Counted from the stretch's first letter, positions 8,838-17,490 are shown. The stretch is DNA of 64,000 nt from Erwinia sp. SLM-02 (GCF_037450285.1 NZ_JAQISN010000001.1:620001-684000), one strand, 5' to 3'. Notes: generated by a model from the sequence alone, not told the origin. A program made the numbers and translations.

Positions 8838-9704
8838 TTACATCATGCGGCTCAGCACAATCGCGGCAGCGTAAATCGCGATGGCAACAATGCTGATGCA
8901 GGTTCCGCAGGAAATCGCCCGCGCCGAGCGGCCAGTGCCGAGGTAGTGGGTTTCCAGCACGATAATATTGGCGGCGGGCGGCAGCAGGCAGAACAGGTAC
9001 AGCGCGGCCGCGTTGTCGGTGAGCGTCTGAAAACCACTAAGATGCGCAACGAGCAGCATCGCGCTGACCAGCAGGAAAATGACCCCGCCGCGCAGTAAAA
9101 ATGGACGCAGCTCTTCACGGAAATCCGCCGCCGTTACCCGAACTTTCCCCAGCCAGATCCCAAGGATAGCCATCCCCAGCAGGCTCATCAGGAATTTGGC
9201 GATATCGTAAAGTCCTTCACCGAACTGGGCAATCTGCTCACCGAAGGGGATCAGCACGATCCCCGCGCCCAGCGCCAGCACCGGCGGCGTTTTCACCAGG
9301 CCTTTCAGATCCAGACCCGCGCCGGAGAGCATGCCTGCGCCAATGGAGTTGCCAAAAATCGAACTGCCGACGTAGGCGGCGATCACGATCACCACCGCCT
9401 GCGCGGAGAACAGGGCGCTGACGATCGGCAGACCCAGCCAGCCGATATTGAGATAGCAAAAGCAAAGATGCTGTACCGGATCGCGGCTAAGACGGCGACC
9501 AATACTGAGTAAAATCAGCATCAACAGCGCGGTGACGACAATGATGCCGCTCATGGCATGAAAATGGCTGGAGACGTTATAGATGATGACCAGTGGAATG
9601 ATAAGCCGGGTTAACAACAGGGAAGCCAGCGCTTTGATATCCCAACGGGTATGGCCCATTGCGTAGCCCGCCAGCAGGTAAATCAGCGGTAAAAAAATGG
9701 TCAT
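8838..9704 (-). CDS. AEC (auxin efflux carrier) family transporter
   Basis: This is a membrane protein of the AEC family, which in bacteria includes malate and other organic-acid permeases; the substrate cannot be read from the sequence. The 288 residues hold about ten hydrophobic segments in two bundles, starting with TIFLPLIYLLAGYAMG, and a glycine-rich GIWLGKV stretch. The ATG at 9704 is preferred over the in-frame TTG at 9707. It is a single gene, convergent with the gsi operon, at a position where E. coli has other genes, so it is a lineage-specific insertion. Its last codons lie inside a 12-bp direct repeat. Confidence 0.8.
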   Translation of the reverse strand: MTIFLPLIYLLAGYAMGHTRWDIKALASLLLTRLIIPLVIIYNVSSHFHAMSGIIVVTALLMLILLSIGRRLSRDPVQHLCFCYLNIGWLGLPIVSALFSAQAVVIVIAAYVGSSIFGNSIGAGMLSGAGLDLKGLVKTPPVLALGAGIVLIPFGEQIAQFGEGLYDIAKFLMSLLGMAILGIWLGKVRVTAADFREELRPFLLRGGVIFLLVSAMLLVAHLSGFQTLTDNAAALYLFCLLPPAANIIVLETHYLGTGRSARAISCGTCISIVAIAIYAAAIVLSRMM

Positions 9705-9909
9705 CAACGATCCTCTGCGTTCTTTCCGGCTGAAAGATATAGCATTTTTGTTAATGAATTGTCATTGGCTAATTCGCTGGCAAGAATAAACCGCCTGATA
9801 TCTCACCGTTATAAAAGATTTTTTCAGCTGGCGTAGAGGAAATCAGCATCCCTGCATATGATGAAAAAGACATCAATTCGCGCTGTTTTCCTCTACAAGG
9901 AACTTCACC

Positions 9910-10578
9910 ATGTTAACGATGCACTGGAAAGGGTCTGTCGGGCTGGTCATGCTGAGTGTCGTGCTGGCGGGCTGTTCTTCTAAAGTGGCTGAACCCACCC
10001 AATTTTCAGGATTTTTATCCGACTACTCACAGCTAAAACCCACCAGCTCCCCAAGCGGCCATCAGACTCTGCGCTGGATTTCACCCACCTTTAAGTCAGC
10101 GGATTACACAGGCATTTATTATACGCCGGTGGTTTACTATCCTGCCGCCAGGCCGACTGCCCGTATCAGCCAGCAGACGCTTGACCAGGTGCGTGGTTAC
10201 GTTGATACCCAACTTCAGCAGGCCGCAGCCCGCCATAAGCCGTTGGTCAGCAAACCGGAGCCGGGCACGTTGATTTTGAAAACCGCCATTACCTCGGTGA
10301 ATGCTGAAAATCAGGATATGAAATTCTATGAAGTGGTGCCGGTCGCGGCGGTCGTCGCCAGTACGATGGCGGCTTCCGGGCACCGCACGCAGAACAGCGT
10401 TCTGTTCCTTGAGCTGGAATTGCTGGATGCGCGAACCGGGGAGCCGGTGGTGAAGGTGGTGCGTAAGGCCTACGGTAAATCCGTTGCCAATAACAGCGCG
10501 CCGATTACCTTCGACGAGTTGCGCAGCGGTATTGATGAGATGGTGCAGGATGCGGCGGCGTTTCCGGCGTTGCAATAG
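9910..10578 (+). CDS. DUF3313 family lipoprotein
   Basis: This is a predicted lipoprotein of 222 residues. The signal sequence ends in the lipobox LAGC with Cys22, so it should be lipidated; Ser at the +2 position fits sorting to the outer membrane. The mature N-terminus QFSGFLSDYSQLKP is characteristic of the DUF3313 family, whose function is unknown. AAGGA lies eight bases before the ATG. It stands alone between the AEC gene and repeat copy A. The family call rests on motif recognition, so function stays open. Confidence 0.8.
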   Translation: MLTMHWKGSVGLVMLSVVLAGCSSKVAEPTQFSGFLSDYSQLKPTSSPSGHQTLRWISPTFKSADYTGIYYTPVVYYPAARPTARISQQTLDQVRGYVDTQLQQAAARHKPLVSKPEPGTLILKTAITSVNAENQDMKFYEVVPVAAVVASTMAASGHRTQNSVLFLELELLDARTGEPVVKVVRKAYGKSVANNSAPITFDELRSGIDEMVQDAAAFPALQ

Positions 10579-10652
10579 CGGGGGCACAGCCAGCCTGCTG
10601 TCAAAATTTCGTGTTGCCTGAAAATATTAAAGCGATGAAAAGATTGAAAGGG

Positions 10653-10854
10653 TCAGCCTCTGCTGCTGCGTAAGGGCATCCGCAGCGCTGAGGTGGAGCC
10701 GTTGAGCCAGGAGACGACAACAAGGATGTTGGCGTCAGGCCGGGTTTGAACAGGGACGTTCAATCCTGGCCGGTCCGGCCGGCTCAATGGCGTAACCGAA
10801 GGCACCGTGCCACGCACGGCGCGAGGACCGCCCTGGAGCAGCAGCAGAGACTGA
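10653..10854 (+). repeat. Structured ~200-bp repeat, copy A
   Basis: Copy A has five helices seen by eye. P1, the terminal stem: 10653-10668 with 10839-10854, 15 of 16 pairs. P2: 10699-10708 with 10781-10790, ten pairs including one G-T. P3 hairpin: 10715-10721 with 10728-10734, loop AAGGAT. P4 hairpin: 10746-10751 with 10758-10763, loop AGGGAC. P5 hairpin: 10805-10810 with 10814-10819, loop CAC. It shares short blocks with copies B and C (ATCCGCAGCGC near 10678 and GCGAGGACCGCCC near 10821), while its helix arms differ from theirs. It fills most of the spacer between the DUF3313 gene and yliI. A minus-strand open frame across it is judged spurious. Confidence 0.8.
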
Positions 10855-10974
10855 ACCCCTGATAACCATTCCCCAGCGCCATCTTTATTCCTCATTAAGG
10901 TTTTGTAAAAAGCCCGCCGCTTTAACCGCATTTCGCTACGGTTATCTGACACATCCCGTTACGGAGAGAAAATC

Positions 10975-12087
10975 ATGTTCAAACCTCTGGCCGCAGTTAG
11001 CCTGCTTGCACTTCTGCTCAGCCCGGCGGCGCTGGCGGAAAAAGTCACGGTTGAAGAGCTGCAGGATGGCCTTAACCATCCCTGGGCACTGGCGTTTTTA
11101 CCGGATAATCAGGGAATGTTAATCACTGAGCGATCCGGTGAACTCCGGCGCTGGCAGGCGGGAAAAGGGCTGTCTGCCCCGCTGAAAGGCGTACCCGAGG
11201 TCTGGACCCGTAGCCAGGGCGGCTTGCTTGACGTGGTGCTGGCCCCCGACTTTGCCGAGAGCCGACGCGTCTGGCTGAGCTATACGCGGGGAGAAGCGGA
11301 TGGTCGCGGCGGTGCTGCCGTGGGCTACGGGCGGCTCAGTGAGGATTACCAGCAGCTGAGTGATTTTCGCGAGGTGATTCGTCAGCAGCCGGGCCTTTCC
11401 GGCGGCGCCAACCTGGGTACCCGAATGGCGTTCGATCGCAATGGCGATCTGTTTATCGCCTTTGGGGATAACTTCCAGGCGGAAAAAGCGCAGGACCTGA
11501 ATGCGCTACAGGGAAAAATCGTGCGGCTGAAGGCGGATGGTTCGGTACCGCCGGATAATCCGCTGGTGGGTAAAGCAGGAGCGCGCCCGGAAATCTGGAC
11601 GTGGGGAATGCGCAATCCGCAAGGGCTGGCACTCAACCCCTGGACTCACCAGATGTGGGAGAGCGAGCATGGCCCGCGCGGCGGCGATGAAGTGAACATC
11701 TTAACGAAGGGGGCGAACTACGGCTGGCCGCTGGCGACCTGGGGCATTGATTACAGCGGAGCGAAGGTGCCAGGCTCTAAAGGCGGCGAGGTTGCGGGAA
11801 CGCTGCAGCCGATCTGGTACTGGAAAGTCTCTCCCGCCATCAGCGGCATGGCCTTTTATAACAGTGCCCGCTTCCCGCAGTGGAAGAATTCACTGTTTAT
11901 CGGCGCGCTGAAGGAAAAGAACCTGATCCGCCTGAGCCTGAACGGCGAGCGGGTGGTCGATCAGCAGCGCCTGCTTGAGGATCGCGCTGAGCGAATCAGA
12001 GACGTCCGTATGGGGCCGGACGGCTGGCTGTATCTGCTCACCGATGAGTCCGACGGTAAGCTGCTACGGGTGGGGCTGGCACCCTGA
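10975..12087 (+). CDS. yliI: Periplasmic aldose sugar dehydrogenase (YliI/GDH-B type, PQQ-dependent)
   Basis: This is a soluble periplasmic quinoprotein dehydrogenase of the six-bladed beta-propeller GSDH family, which in E. coli YliI oxidises aldose sugars with PQQ. The 370-residue precursor has a signal peptide ending LSPAALA before EKVTVEEL. Family motifs are LNHPWALAFLPD, QGGLLDVVLAP, RNPQGLALNPW, SEHGPRGGDEVN and NYGWPLATWG. Similarity to E. coli YliI is high across the whole length. The position upstream of dacC matches E. coli, although the neighbouring yliJ is replaced here by a HAD phosphatase. I see no PQQ biosynthesis genes in the window. Confidence 0.92.
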   Translation: MFKPLAAVSLLALLLSPAALAEKVTVEELQDGLNHPWALAFLPDNQGMLITERSGELRRWQAGKGLSAPLKGVPEVWTRSQGGLLDVVLAPDFAESRRVWLSYTRGEADGRGGAAVGYGRLSEDYQQLSDFREVIRQQPGLSGGANLGTRMAFDRNGDLFIAFGDNFQAEKAQDLNALQGKIVRLKADGSVPPDNPLVGKAGARPEIWTWGMRNPQGLALNPWTHQMWESEHGPRGGDEVNILTKGANYGWPLATWGIDYSGAKVPGSKGGEVAGTLQPIWYWKVSPAISGMAFYNSARFPQWKNSLFIGALKEKNLIRLSLNGERVVDQQRLLEDRAERIRDVRMGPDGWLYLLTDESDGKLLRVGLAP

Positions 12088-12099
12088 CCTGATAAGCGA

Positions 12100-12759
12100 T
12101 TAACGCACCCAGTGACACACTTCCCAGCCGCGGTCCTGCGCCAGCGTGAGCAGGGCATCGGCCGGGTTGACCACGTGCGGGCGATCGGCGTTTTCCAGCA
12201 TCGGCAGATCGTTTATCGAGTCGCTGTACGCCCAGGTTTTATCGAACTGCCGGGCGCTGCTCTGCGCCAGCCAGCGGTTAACGCACTCCACCTTGCCTTC
12301 TTTATAGGTGAGCGGGCCGAAAATCTTCCCGCTGTAGCGGCTGTCTACCACCTCAACGCCAATCGCCAGTGCGCAATCGGCACCGAGCCGTTGCGCAATA
12401 GGGGCCACCAGATGCTCGCCGCTGGCGGAAATAATCATGACCGTATCGCCACGATGCTGATGCCAGCGGATACGCTCGCGCGCTGCCGGATAGACGCGGG
12501 GCACAATATCGCGCTGGATAAAGCGCCGGATCCAGCCGCTGACCGTGGCGGTAGCCAGGCCCGTCAGCGGGGCCAGCGTGGTATCCATATACGCTTCCAT
12601 TGAGAGGTTACCCTGATAGTACTGGTCCATCAGCGCCTGCTCCTGCTGCAGGATCTCCGCCGGGGCAAAGCCCTGAGAGACCAGCCAGTGCAGCCACAGT
12701 CCTGTACTGTCTTCGGAAATAACCGTTTCATCAAGGTCGAACAGCGCTAAATCCATCAT
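12100..12759 (-). CDS. HAD-superfamily (subclass IB) phosphatase
   Basis: This 219-residue cytosolic protein belongs to the haloacid-dehalogenase phosphatases of the SerB-like IB group. Motif I is FDLDETVI (nucleophile Asp9, acid/base Asp11), motif II is the Ser of IISASGEH, motif III is the Lys of TYKEGKVECVN, and motif IV is YSDSINDLPML with paired acidic residues. The cap helices are of the small C1 type. The substrate is unknown; members act on phosphoserine or other small phosphomonoesters. It is convergent with yliI, with only 12 bp between stops. GAGGAG lies five bases upstream of the first of two adjacent ATGs. Confidence 0.85.
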   Translation of the reverse strand: MMDLALFDLDETVISEDSTGLWLHWLVSQGFAPAEILQQEQALMDQYYQGNLSMEAYMDTTLAPLTGLATATVSGWIRRFIQRDIVPRVYPAARERIRWHQHRGDTVMIISASGEHLVAPIAQRLGADCALAIGVEVVDSRYSGKIFGPLTYKEGKVECVNRWLAQSSARQFDKTWAYSDSINDLPMLENADRPHVVNPADALLTLAQDRGWEVCHWVR

Positions 12760-13031
12760 TATTACTCCTCAGCAGACTGCTGCCAGAGTAGCGAATTTTT
12801 GTGACAGCCTTAACTGTTTAGCCACAATTCAGAATTTATCCTGGCGTTATCCGCTTATCGCTGGCGATTATTTATGCGTCACGACGGGCAAGGTTAAGAT
12901 TTATCTAATAAACTCTAGAAAACTTTACGGTTTGAAGGTTCTTTTCATTGATGTTACGTCTTAGTGTAGGGTGGTTAAGTGCCCGATTGCGCTTCGAATA
13001 CCTGTCTTTAAAATGGATATCTGGTCACGCC

Positions 13032-14222
13032 ATGAAGAAAAAACTCCTCTCTGCCAGCGTTATTACGCTGGTTACTGCCTCAACGGTGTTACTGACACTG
13101 CCCGCTGCGTTTGCTGAACAGGCGCCTGCAGCGCCACAGATCGATGCTAAAGCCTGGATCCTGATGGATTACAACAGCGGTAAAGTGCTGACGGAACATC
13201 AGGCGGACGATCGCCTCGATCCGGCCAGCCTGACCAAAATGATGGCCAGCTATGTTATCGGCCAGGCGCTGAAATCCGGCAAGATTAACAAAGATGATAT
13301 GGTCACCGTGGGTAAGGATGCCTGGGCGACCGGCAACCCGGTCCTGCAGGGGTCGTCGCTGATGTTCCTTAAGCCGGGGGATCGCATTCCGGTTTCCGAG
13401 CTGAACAAGGGCATTATTATTCAGTCCGGCAATGATGCCAGTATCGCCCTGGCGGACTATGTTGCGGGCAGCCAGGACTCTTTCGTGGGCCTGATGAACA
13501 ACTATGTTAAGGCGCTGGGCTTACAGAACACCCATTTTAAAACCGTACACGGGCTGGATTCCGACGGGCAGTACAGCACCGCGCGCGATATGGCGCTGAT
13601 TGGTCAGGCGCTGATCCGCGATGTGCCCGATGAGTACGCGATTCACAAAGAGAAAGAGTTCACCTTCAATAAAATCCGTCAGTACAACCGTAACCGTCTG
13701 CTGTGGAGCACCAATTTACAGGTGGACGGCATTAAAACCGGCCATACCTCCGGCGCGGGAAATAATCTGGTGGCCTCGGCGGTGGATGGCGATCAGCGCC
13801 TGATTTCCGTCGTGCTGGGGACGGCAACCGATGCGATTCGCATCCGCGAAAGCGAGAAGCTGCTGACCTGGGGCTTCCGCTTCTATGAAACCGTGACGCC
13901 GATTAAGGCCGGTAAACCTTTTGCCACACAGCGCGTCTGGTACGGCGAGCGCAGCGAGGTCAACCTGGGCGTGGCCAAAGATGCGGCGATTACCGTGCCG
14001 AAAGGGCAAATGAAGAATCTGAAAGCCAGCTTTACCCTGACTCAGCCGCAGCTCACCGCGCCGCTGGCTAAAAATCAGGTGGTCGGCACCATCGATTTCC
14101 AGCTGGATGGAAAATCTATCGATCAGCGTCCGCTGGTGGTACTGGATGAAGTGAAGGAGGCGGGATTCTTTGGCCGTATCTGGGACTTTATCGTGATGAA
14201 AATCACCGGGCTGTTCAGCTAA
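13032..14222 (+). CDS. dacC: D-alanyl-D-alanine carboxypeptidase (PBP6, DacC)
   Basis: DacC trims the terminal D-Ala from peptidoglycan pentapeptides at the outer face of the inner membrane. The 396-residue precursor has a signal peptide (MKKKLLSASVI to PAAFA), the penicillin-binding motifs SLTK (catalytic Ser), SGN and KTG (in GIKTGHTSG), the PBP5_C domain, and a C-terminal amphipathic anchor (FFGRIWDFIVMKITGLFS). I chose the ATG at 13032 because it directly gives the signal peptide, although no strong Shine-Dalgarno precedes it; the frame is open back to 12948. Its C-terminus is closer to E. coli DacC than to DacA, and the position after yliI agrees. Confidence 0.94.
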   Translation: MKKKLLSASVITLVTASTVLLTLPAAFAEQAPAAPQIDAKAWILMDYNSGKVLTEHQADDRLDPASLTKMMASYVIGQALKSGKINKDDMVTVGKDAWATGNPVLQGSSLMFLKPGDRIPVSELNKGIIIQSGNDASIALADYVAGSQDSFVGLMNNYVKALGLQNTHFKTVHGLDSDGQYSTARDMALIGQALIRDVPDEYAIHKEKEFTFNKIRQYNRNRLLWSTNLQVDGIKTGHTSGAGNNLVASAVDGDQRLISVVLGTATDAIRIRESEKLLTWGFRFYETVTPIKAGKPFATQRVWYGERSEVNLGVAKDAAITVPKGQMKNLKASFTLTQPQLTAPLAKNQVVGTIDFQLDGKSIDQRPLVVLDEVKEAGFFGRIWDFIVMKITGLFS

Positions 14223-14255
14223 CGCTATTTTTCAGTTCTTCCCATCAGGAAGCAG

Positions 14256-14277
14256 GGGCGGACCGGCCGGTCCGCCC
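14256..14277. terminator. Perfect 22-nt GC palindrome between dacC and sdaC
   Basis: GGGCGGACCGG followed by its exact complement lies between the convergent stops of dacC (14222) and sdaC (14289). It probably ends transcription or blocks read-through in both directions, but no U-run is attached. Confidence 0.5.
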
Positions 14278-14288
14278 GCTGGGGAACA

Positions 14289-15572
14289 TCAGATTAAATC
14301 GTAAACCACGGCGGAAATCGCCACCAGGCCTACCAGCACCACAAATACGTTGCTCAGCTTGCCGCTGTACTGACGCATTGCCGGCACTTTATTGATGGCG
14401 TACATCGGCATCAGGAACAGCAGCACGGCGATGATCGGGCCACCCAGGCTTTCGATCAGACCGAGGATACTCGGGTTCAGCGTGGCAACGATCCAGGTAG
14501 TTACCAGCATAAACAGCGCGGTAAAGCGGTTCAGTTTGCTTTCGGCAATGGTTTTACCGCGGCTGCGCAGCATCTTATTGACCGTGCCGTTAAAGCCTTC
14601 CCGCGCGCCCAGGTAGTGGCCGAGGAACGATTTGGTGATCGCCACGATGGCAATCATCGGGGCCAGCCACGCCATCAGCGGGGTGCTGAAGTGGTTCGCC
14701 AGATAGGACAGAATAGAGATGTTTTGCGCTTTCGCTTCCGCCAGATTTTCCGGTGACAGGCTCAGCACGCAGCTGAACACAAAGAACATCACCGTAATCA
14801 CCATCATGATGTGGCTGCGGGCCAGGATACGTGAGCATTTTTTCTCGGCCATGTCGCCGTATTCACCGCGCTTGGCGACGGCGAAGGCGGAAATAATCGG
14901 CGAGTGGTTGAAGGAAAAGACCATCACCGGGATCGCCAGCCACAGCGTCATCAGCAGGCCGCTGCCGCTTCCGCTCAGGCTTACGTTGTCGAAAATTGAG
15001 CTGTTCCAGTGTGGGATCAGATACAGCGCCAGCGCCATCAGCACCACCACGAACGGATAAACCAGCATGCTCATGGTTTTGACGATAATGTCCTTACCAA
15101 AACGCACAATGGTCATCAGACCGACGATCAGCACCAGCGACAGCAGCGCACGGGGCGGAGCCTGCATCTGCAACTGATGGGTCATGAAGCTTTCAACGGT
15201 GTTGGTGATCGCCACGCTGTAAACCAGCAGGATAGGGTAGATAGCGAAGAAATAGAGCAGGGTGATAAGCTTACCGGCACCCACGCCAAAATGCTCTTCC
15301 ACCACTTCGGTAATATCGCCATCCGGCTTGCTTCCTGAGAGTACGAAGCGACACAGTCCGCGGTGGGCAAAGTACGTCATCGGGAAGGCCAGCAGCGCCA
15401 TAATAATCAGTGGGATCAGGCCACCAATACCGGCATTAATCGGCAGGAACAGCACGCCTGCACCAATGGCCGTACCGTACAGGCCGAGCATCCACATGGT
15501 GTCGGTTTTGCGCCATGTACTGGCATCCTGAGGGGCTACGGGATTGAGCACCGCTGTTTGGGATGAGTCCAT
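14289..15572 (-). CDS. sdaC: Serine/H+ symporter SdaC
   Basis: SdaC is an inner-membrane amino acid permease of the HAAAP/STP family importing serine with protons. The 427 residues align with E. coli SdaC from WRKTDTMWMLGLYGTAIGAG through the C-terminal YAINKVPAMRQYSGKLSNVF; about eleven membrane segments are visible. The ATG at 15572 is six bases from GGAG, while the in-frame GTG at 15575 is only three bases away, so the ATG is chosen. In E. coli sdaC lies elsewhere beside the serine deaminase gene sdaB; no deaminase is next to it here. The upstream region contains two copies of a 14-bp A/T-rich motif. Confidence 0.93.
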   Translation of the reverse strand: MDSSQTAVLNPVAPQDASTWRKTDTMWMLGLYGTAIGAGVLFLPINAGIGGLIPLIIMALLAFPMTYFAHRGLCRFVLSGSKPDGDITEVVEEHFGVGAGKLITLLYFFAIYPILLVYSVAITNTVESFMTHQLQMQAPPRALLSLVLIVGLMTIVRFGKDIIVKTMSMLVYPFVVVLMALALYLIPHWNSSIFDNVSLSGSGSGLLMTLWLAIPVMVFSFNHSPIISAFAVAKRGEYGDMAEKKCSRILARSHIMMVITVMFFVFSCVLSLSPENLAEAKAQNISILSYLANHFSTPLMAWLAPMIAIVAITKSFLGHYLGAREGFNGTVNKMLRSRGKTIAESKLNRFTALFMLVTTWIVATLNPSILGLIESLGGPIIAVLLFLMPMYAINKVPAMRQYSGKLSNVFVVLVGLVAISAVVYDLI

Positions 15573-16096
15573 CACTTTCTCCAGTGTTTAAAAACAATTA
15601 ATTAAATCGCTTAACATCCGCACAGCAATTTTTAATTACCGATAACGGATTTAATTAATCACTCTGATTTTTATGGCGCACACTCTACCATCAGAAAAAA
15701 TAGATGAAAGCACTGGATGATCTATTACCGGTGATCGCAGTCACAATTCCATGACCTTTTTTGGAGTGAATATCTGCCTTGCCTTCTTTTGCAGGGATTA
15801 TCTACCAGGTAATCGCTTGGTTAACAGGTATTTAAACTGAATTTAAGGTTTTTTAAATGGTTAAATAGTCGTCTTGTTGCGCGTTTTTTGTCAGGGGGCT
15901 GTTTTTAAGTTGTTTAAAAACAATGAGTTATTTCTTTTTAATGAGGCGAGGTGTTGTCGGTTTAATCACTTGCGCAACGGCAGAGGGAAATACGGCATTT
16001 AATTCCGGCTTATTGCGCAATAAACAAGGGGAATGAAGGGGGAGCAACGGCGCGGGGCCGCGCGTGCGGGCCGGAGAATTCCGACCCCGTAAATAA
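15573..16096. other. Intergenic region upstream of sdaC
   Basis: About 520 bp without a convincing gene. The part next to sdaC is very A/T-rich with several TTAATTAA-like boxes. The identical 14-mer TGTTTAAAAACAAT occurs at 15585-15598 and 15911-15924. The part next to ybjG (16030-16090) is GC-rich with short inverted repeats and is probably the 3' end of the ybjG transcript. Confidence 0.5.
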
Positions 16097-16705
16097 TTAG
16101 TGGCGGACCCAGCCTTTACTGATGGGAAACGCAAACACCGTCCGATAAACGGAAGAGAGCAGGGGCAACAGTCGGTTACCGAACATCAGCCAGAAAATTT
16201 GTGCAAACAGGCAGGACAAAAGGCCGACCAGCAGTCCGCCCAGCATATCCATCGGCCAGTGAACGCCGAGATAGATACGCGACCAGGCGATCGCCGTACC
16301 GGTAGCGAGCAGTACGGCGCCGGACCACATGCGATGCCAGGCGATAAACGCCAGCGCAAAGGTAAAAATGACCGTGCCGTGATCGCTGGGATAGGAGTCG
16401 TCAGGGGCATGGGCAAGATACTGATGGCCAAGCCCGATGGCGAAGGGGCGAGGATGCGGGAAAAGATGGCCGAGGCTCCAGGATATCGCCAGCGCATACA
16501 GCAGCGCCACGCCGGTTTTCACCACCAGAACGCGCTGCGAGGTCAGCTGGCTGCGCGGCCCCCACAGCCACAGCACGACGATCATCAGCGGAACGATGGC
16601 GATAACGTCGCGGGCAATGAACGTTGCCAGTGTAATCAGCCAGTCCGGTGAGTCGCCGTTGGCGTTAATCCAGAGAAACAGCGAACGGTTAATCTCTTCC
16701 ATCAT
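16097..16705 (-). CDS. ybjG: Undecaprenyl-diphosphatase YbjG (PAP2 family)
   Basis: YbjG dephosphorylates undecaprenyl pyrophosphate at the periplasmic face, recycling the lipid carrier of peptidoglycan and O-antigen synthesis. The 202-residue protein carries the PAP2 triad: the HLFPHPRPF segment, PSDHGTVI, and SRIYLGVHWPMD with the catalytic histidine. It aligns with E. coli YbjG end to end, including the C-terminal ISKGWVR. The first of two adjacent ATGs aligns with the E. coli start. It starts five bases after the stop of the upstream PAP2 gene, so the two form an operon behind a PmrA-box-like site. The Salmonella homologue (mig-13) is described as PmrA-regulated. Confidence 0.93.
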   Translation of the reverse strand: MMEEINRSLFLWINANGDSPDWLITLATFIARDVIAIVPLMIVVLWLWGPRSQLTSQRVLVVKTGVALLYALAISWSLGHLFPHPRPFAIGLGHQYLAHAPDDSYPSDHGTVIFTFALAFIAWHRMWSGAVLLATGTAIAWSRIYLGVHWPMDMLGGLLVGLLSCLFAQIFWLMFGNRLLPLLSSVYRTVFAFPISKGWVRH

Positions 16706-16710
16706 TGTAT

Positions 16711-17439
16711 TTATTTCCTCTTTATCTCAAACAGATACGTTACGCATCCGAAAATTGCACACTGCGTCAGCCACACCCACCACGCGGCCCAGAGGTTGTG
16801 GGACATAAAGTGTGCGCCACGCATAATCTGACCAAAACCCATGACCGTTCCCAGAGCCAGCGCTGCCCACCAGCAGCACCACGCAAGGCGCGGGCGACGG
16901 GGCCAGAACAGGAAAAACAGCGCCATCGCGCTGAACCCGCTGGAGGCATGGCCGCCCGGGAAGCAGCGTCCGGGTCCGCTGTTTTCCGGAATGGCACCCA
17001 GCAGCGGATAGGAAACCGCATGGCCACCAAACTGCACCAGATCCCACGGGCAGGAATGGGCGCTGCTGCTTTTCAGCAGGCCAACCACCAGCGGTCCGAG
17101 GCCCATCAGCAGCGCCACCAGCACCCAGCGCCACTGACGGCGCACGATTCCCGCAATCAGCAACAGCGCGCCACCGACGATGACCAGGTCTTTGAACAGT
17201 CGGTGATTAATCACATCCAGCCAGACGTTATCCTGCCACGGGAACCGCTGGGTCAGCGGGTCATACCACATCTGGCTGATGGCCATATCCCAGCTTTCAC
17301 TGCGCGACAGCCAAATCAGAAACAGGGCGCTGAGTAGTAACAGCACGGATTGCTTAAAATAAAAGTCAGCCGGAAGTGGGTAAAGGGCTTCGCTCCTAAT
17401 TCCGCGCTTCGTTTCGGGTTTGTTGAGAATTGATGACAT
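16711..17439 (-). CDS. PAP2 family membrane phosphatase, substrate uncertain
   Basis: This is a 242-residue inner-membrane phosphatase of the PAP2 superfamily. The motifs are atypical: the first is KSSSAHSCPWD, where the usual Arg-Pro is Cys-Pro; the second is CFPGGHASSGF in place of PSGH; the third is MRGAHFMSHNLW, with the catalytic histidine followed by HN rather than D. This pattern resembles LpxT/lipid-A-type phosphatases more than BcrC. Likely substrates are lipid A or undecaprenyl phosphates, but this is inference. It is the promoter-proximal gene of a two-gene unit with ybjG. Confidence 0.8.
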   Translation of the reverse strand: MSSILNKPETKRGIRSEALYPLPADFYFKQSVLLLLSALFLIWLSRSESWDMAISQMWYDPLTQRFPWQDNVWLDVINHRLFKDLVIVGGALLLIAGIVRRQWRWVLVALLMGLGPLVVGLLKSSSAHSCPWDLVQFGGHAVSYPLLGAIPENSGPGRCFPGGHASSGFSAMALFFLFWPRRPRLAWCCWWAALALGTVMGFGQIMRGAHFMSHNLWAAWWVWLTQCAIFGCVTYLFEIKRK

Positions 17440-17490
17440 TTTTATGACGCTTTGGCGATAAGTACAGGGAGTCTACGATGCCTGAAAGCC

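Noticed and set aside
10653..10854. Retron msr-msd
   Set aside because: The paired ends recall retron a1/a2 repeats, but no reverse transcriptase gene lies near any of the three copies.
10653..10952. Minus-strand open frame of 99 codons across repeat copy A
   Set aside because: It is a by-product of the GC-rich repeat. The helix arms are complementary rather than codon-biased, and the frame has no domain or ribosome-binding site.
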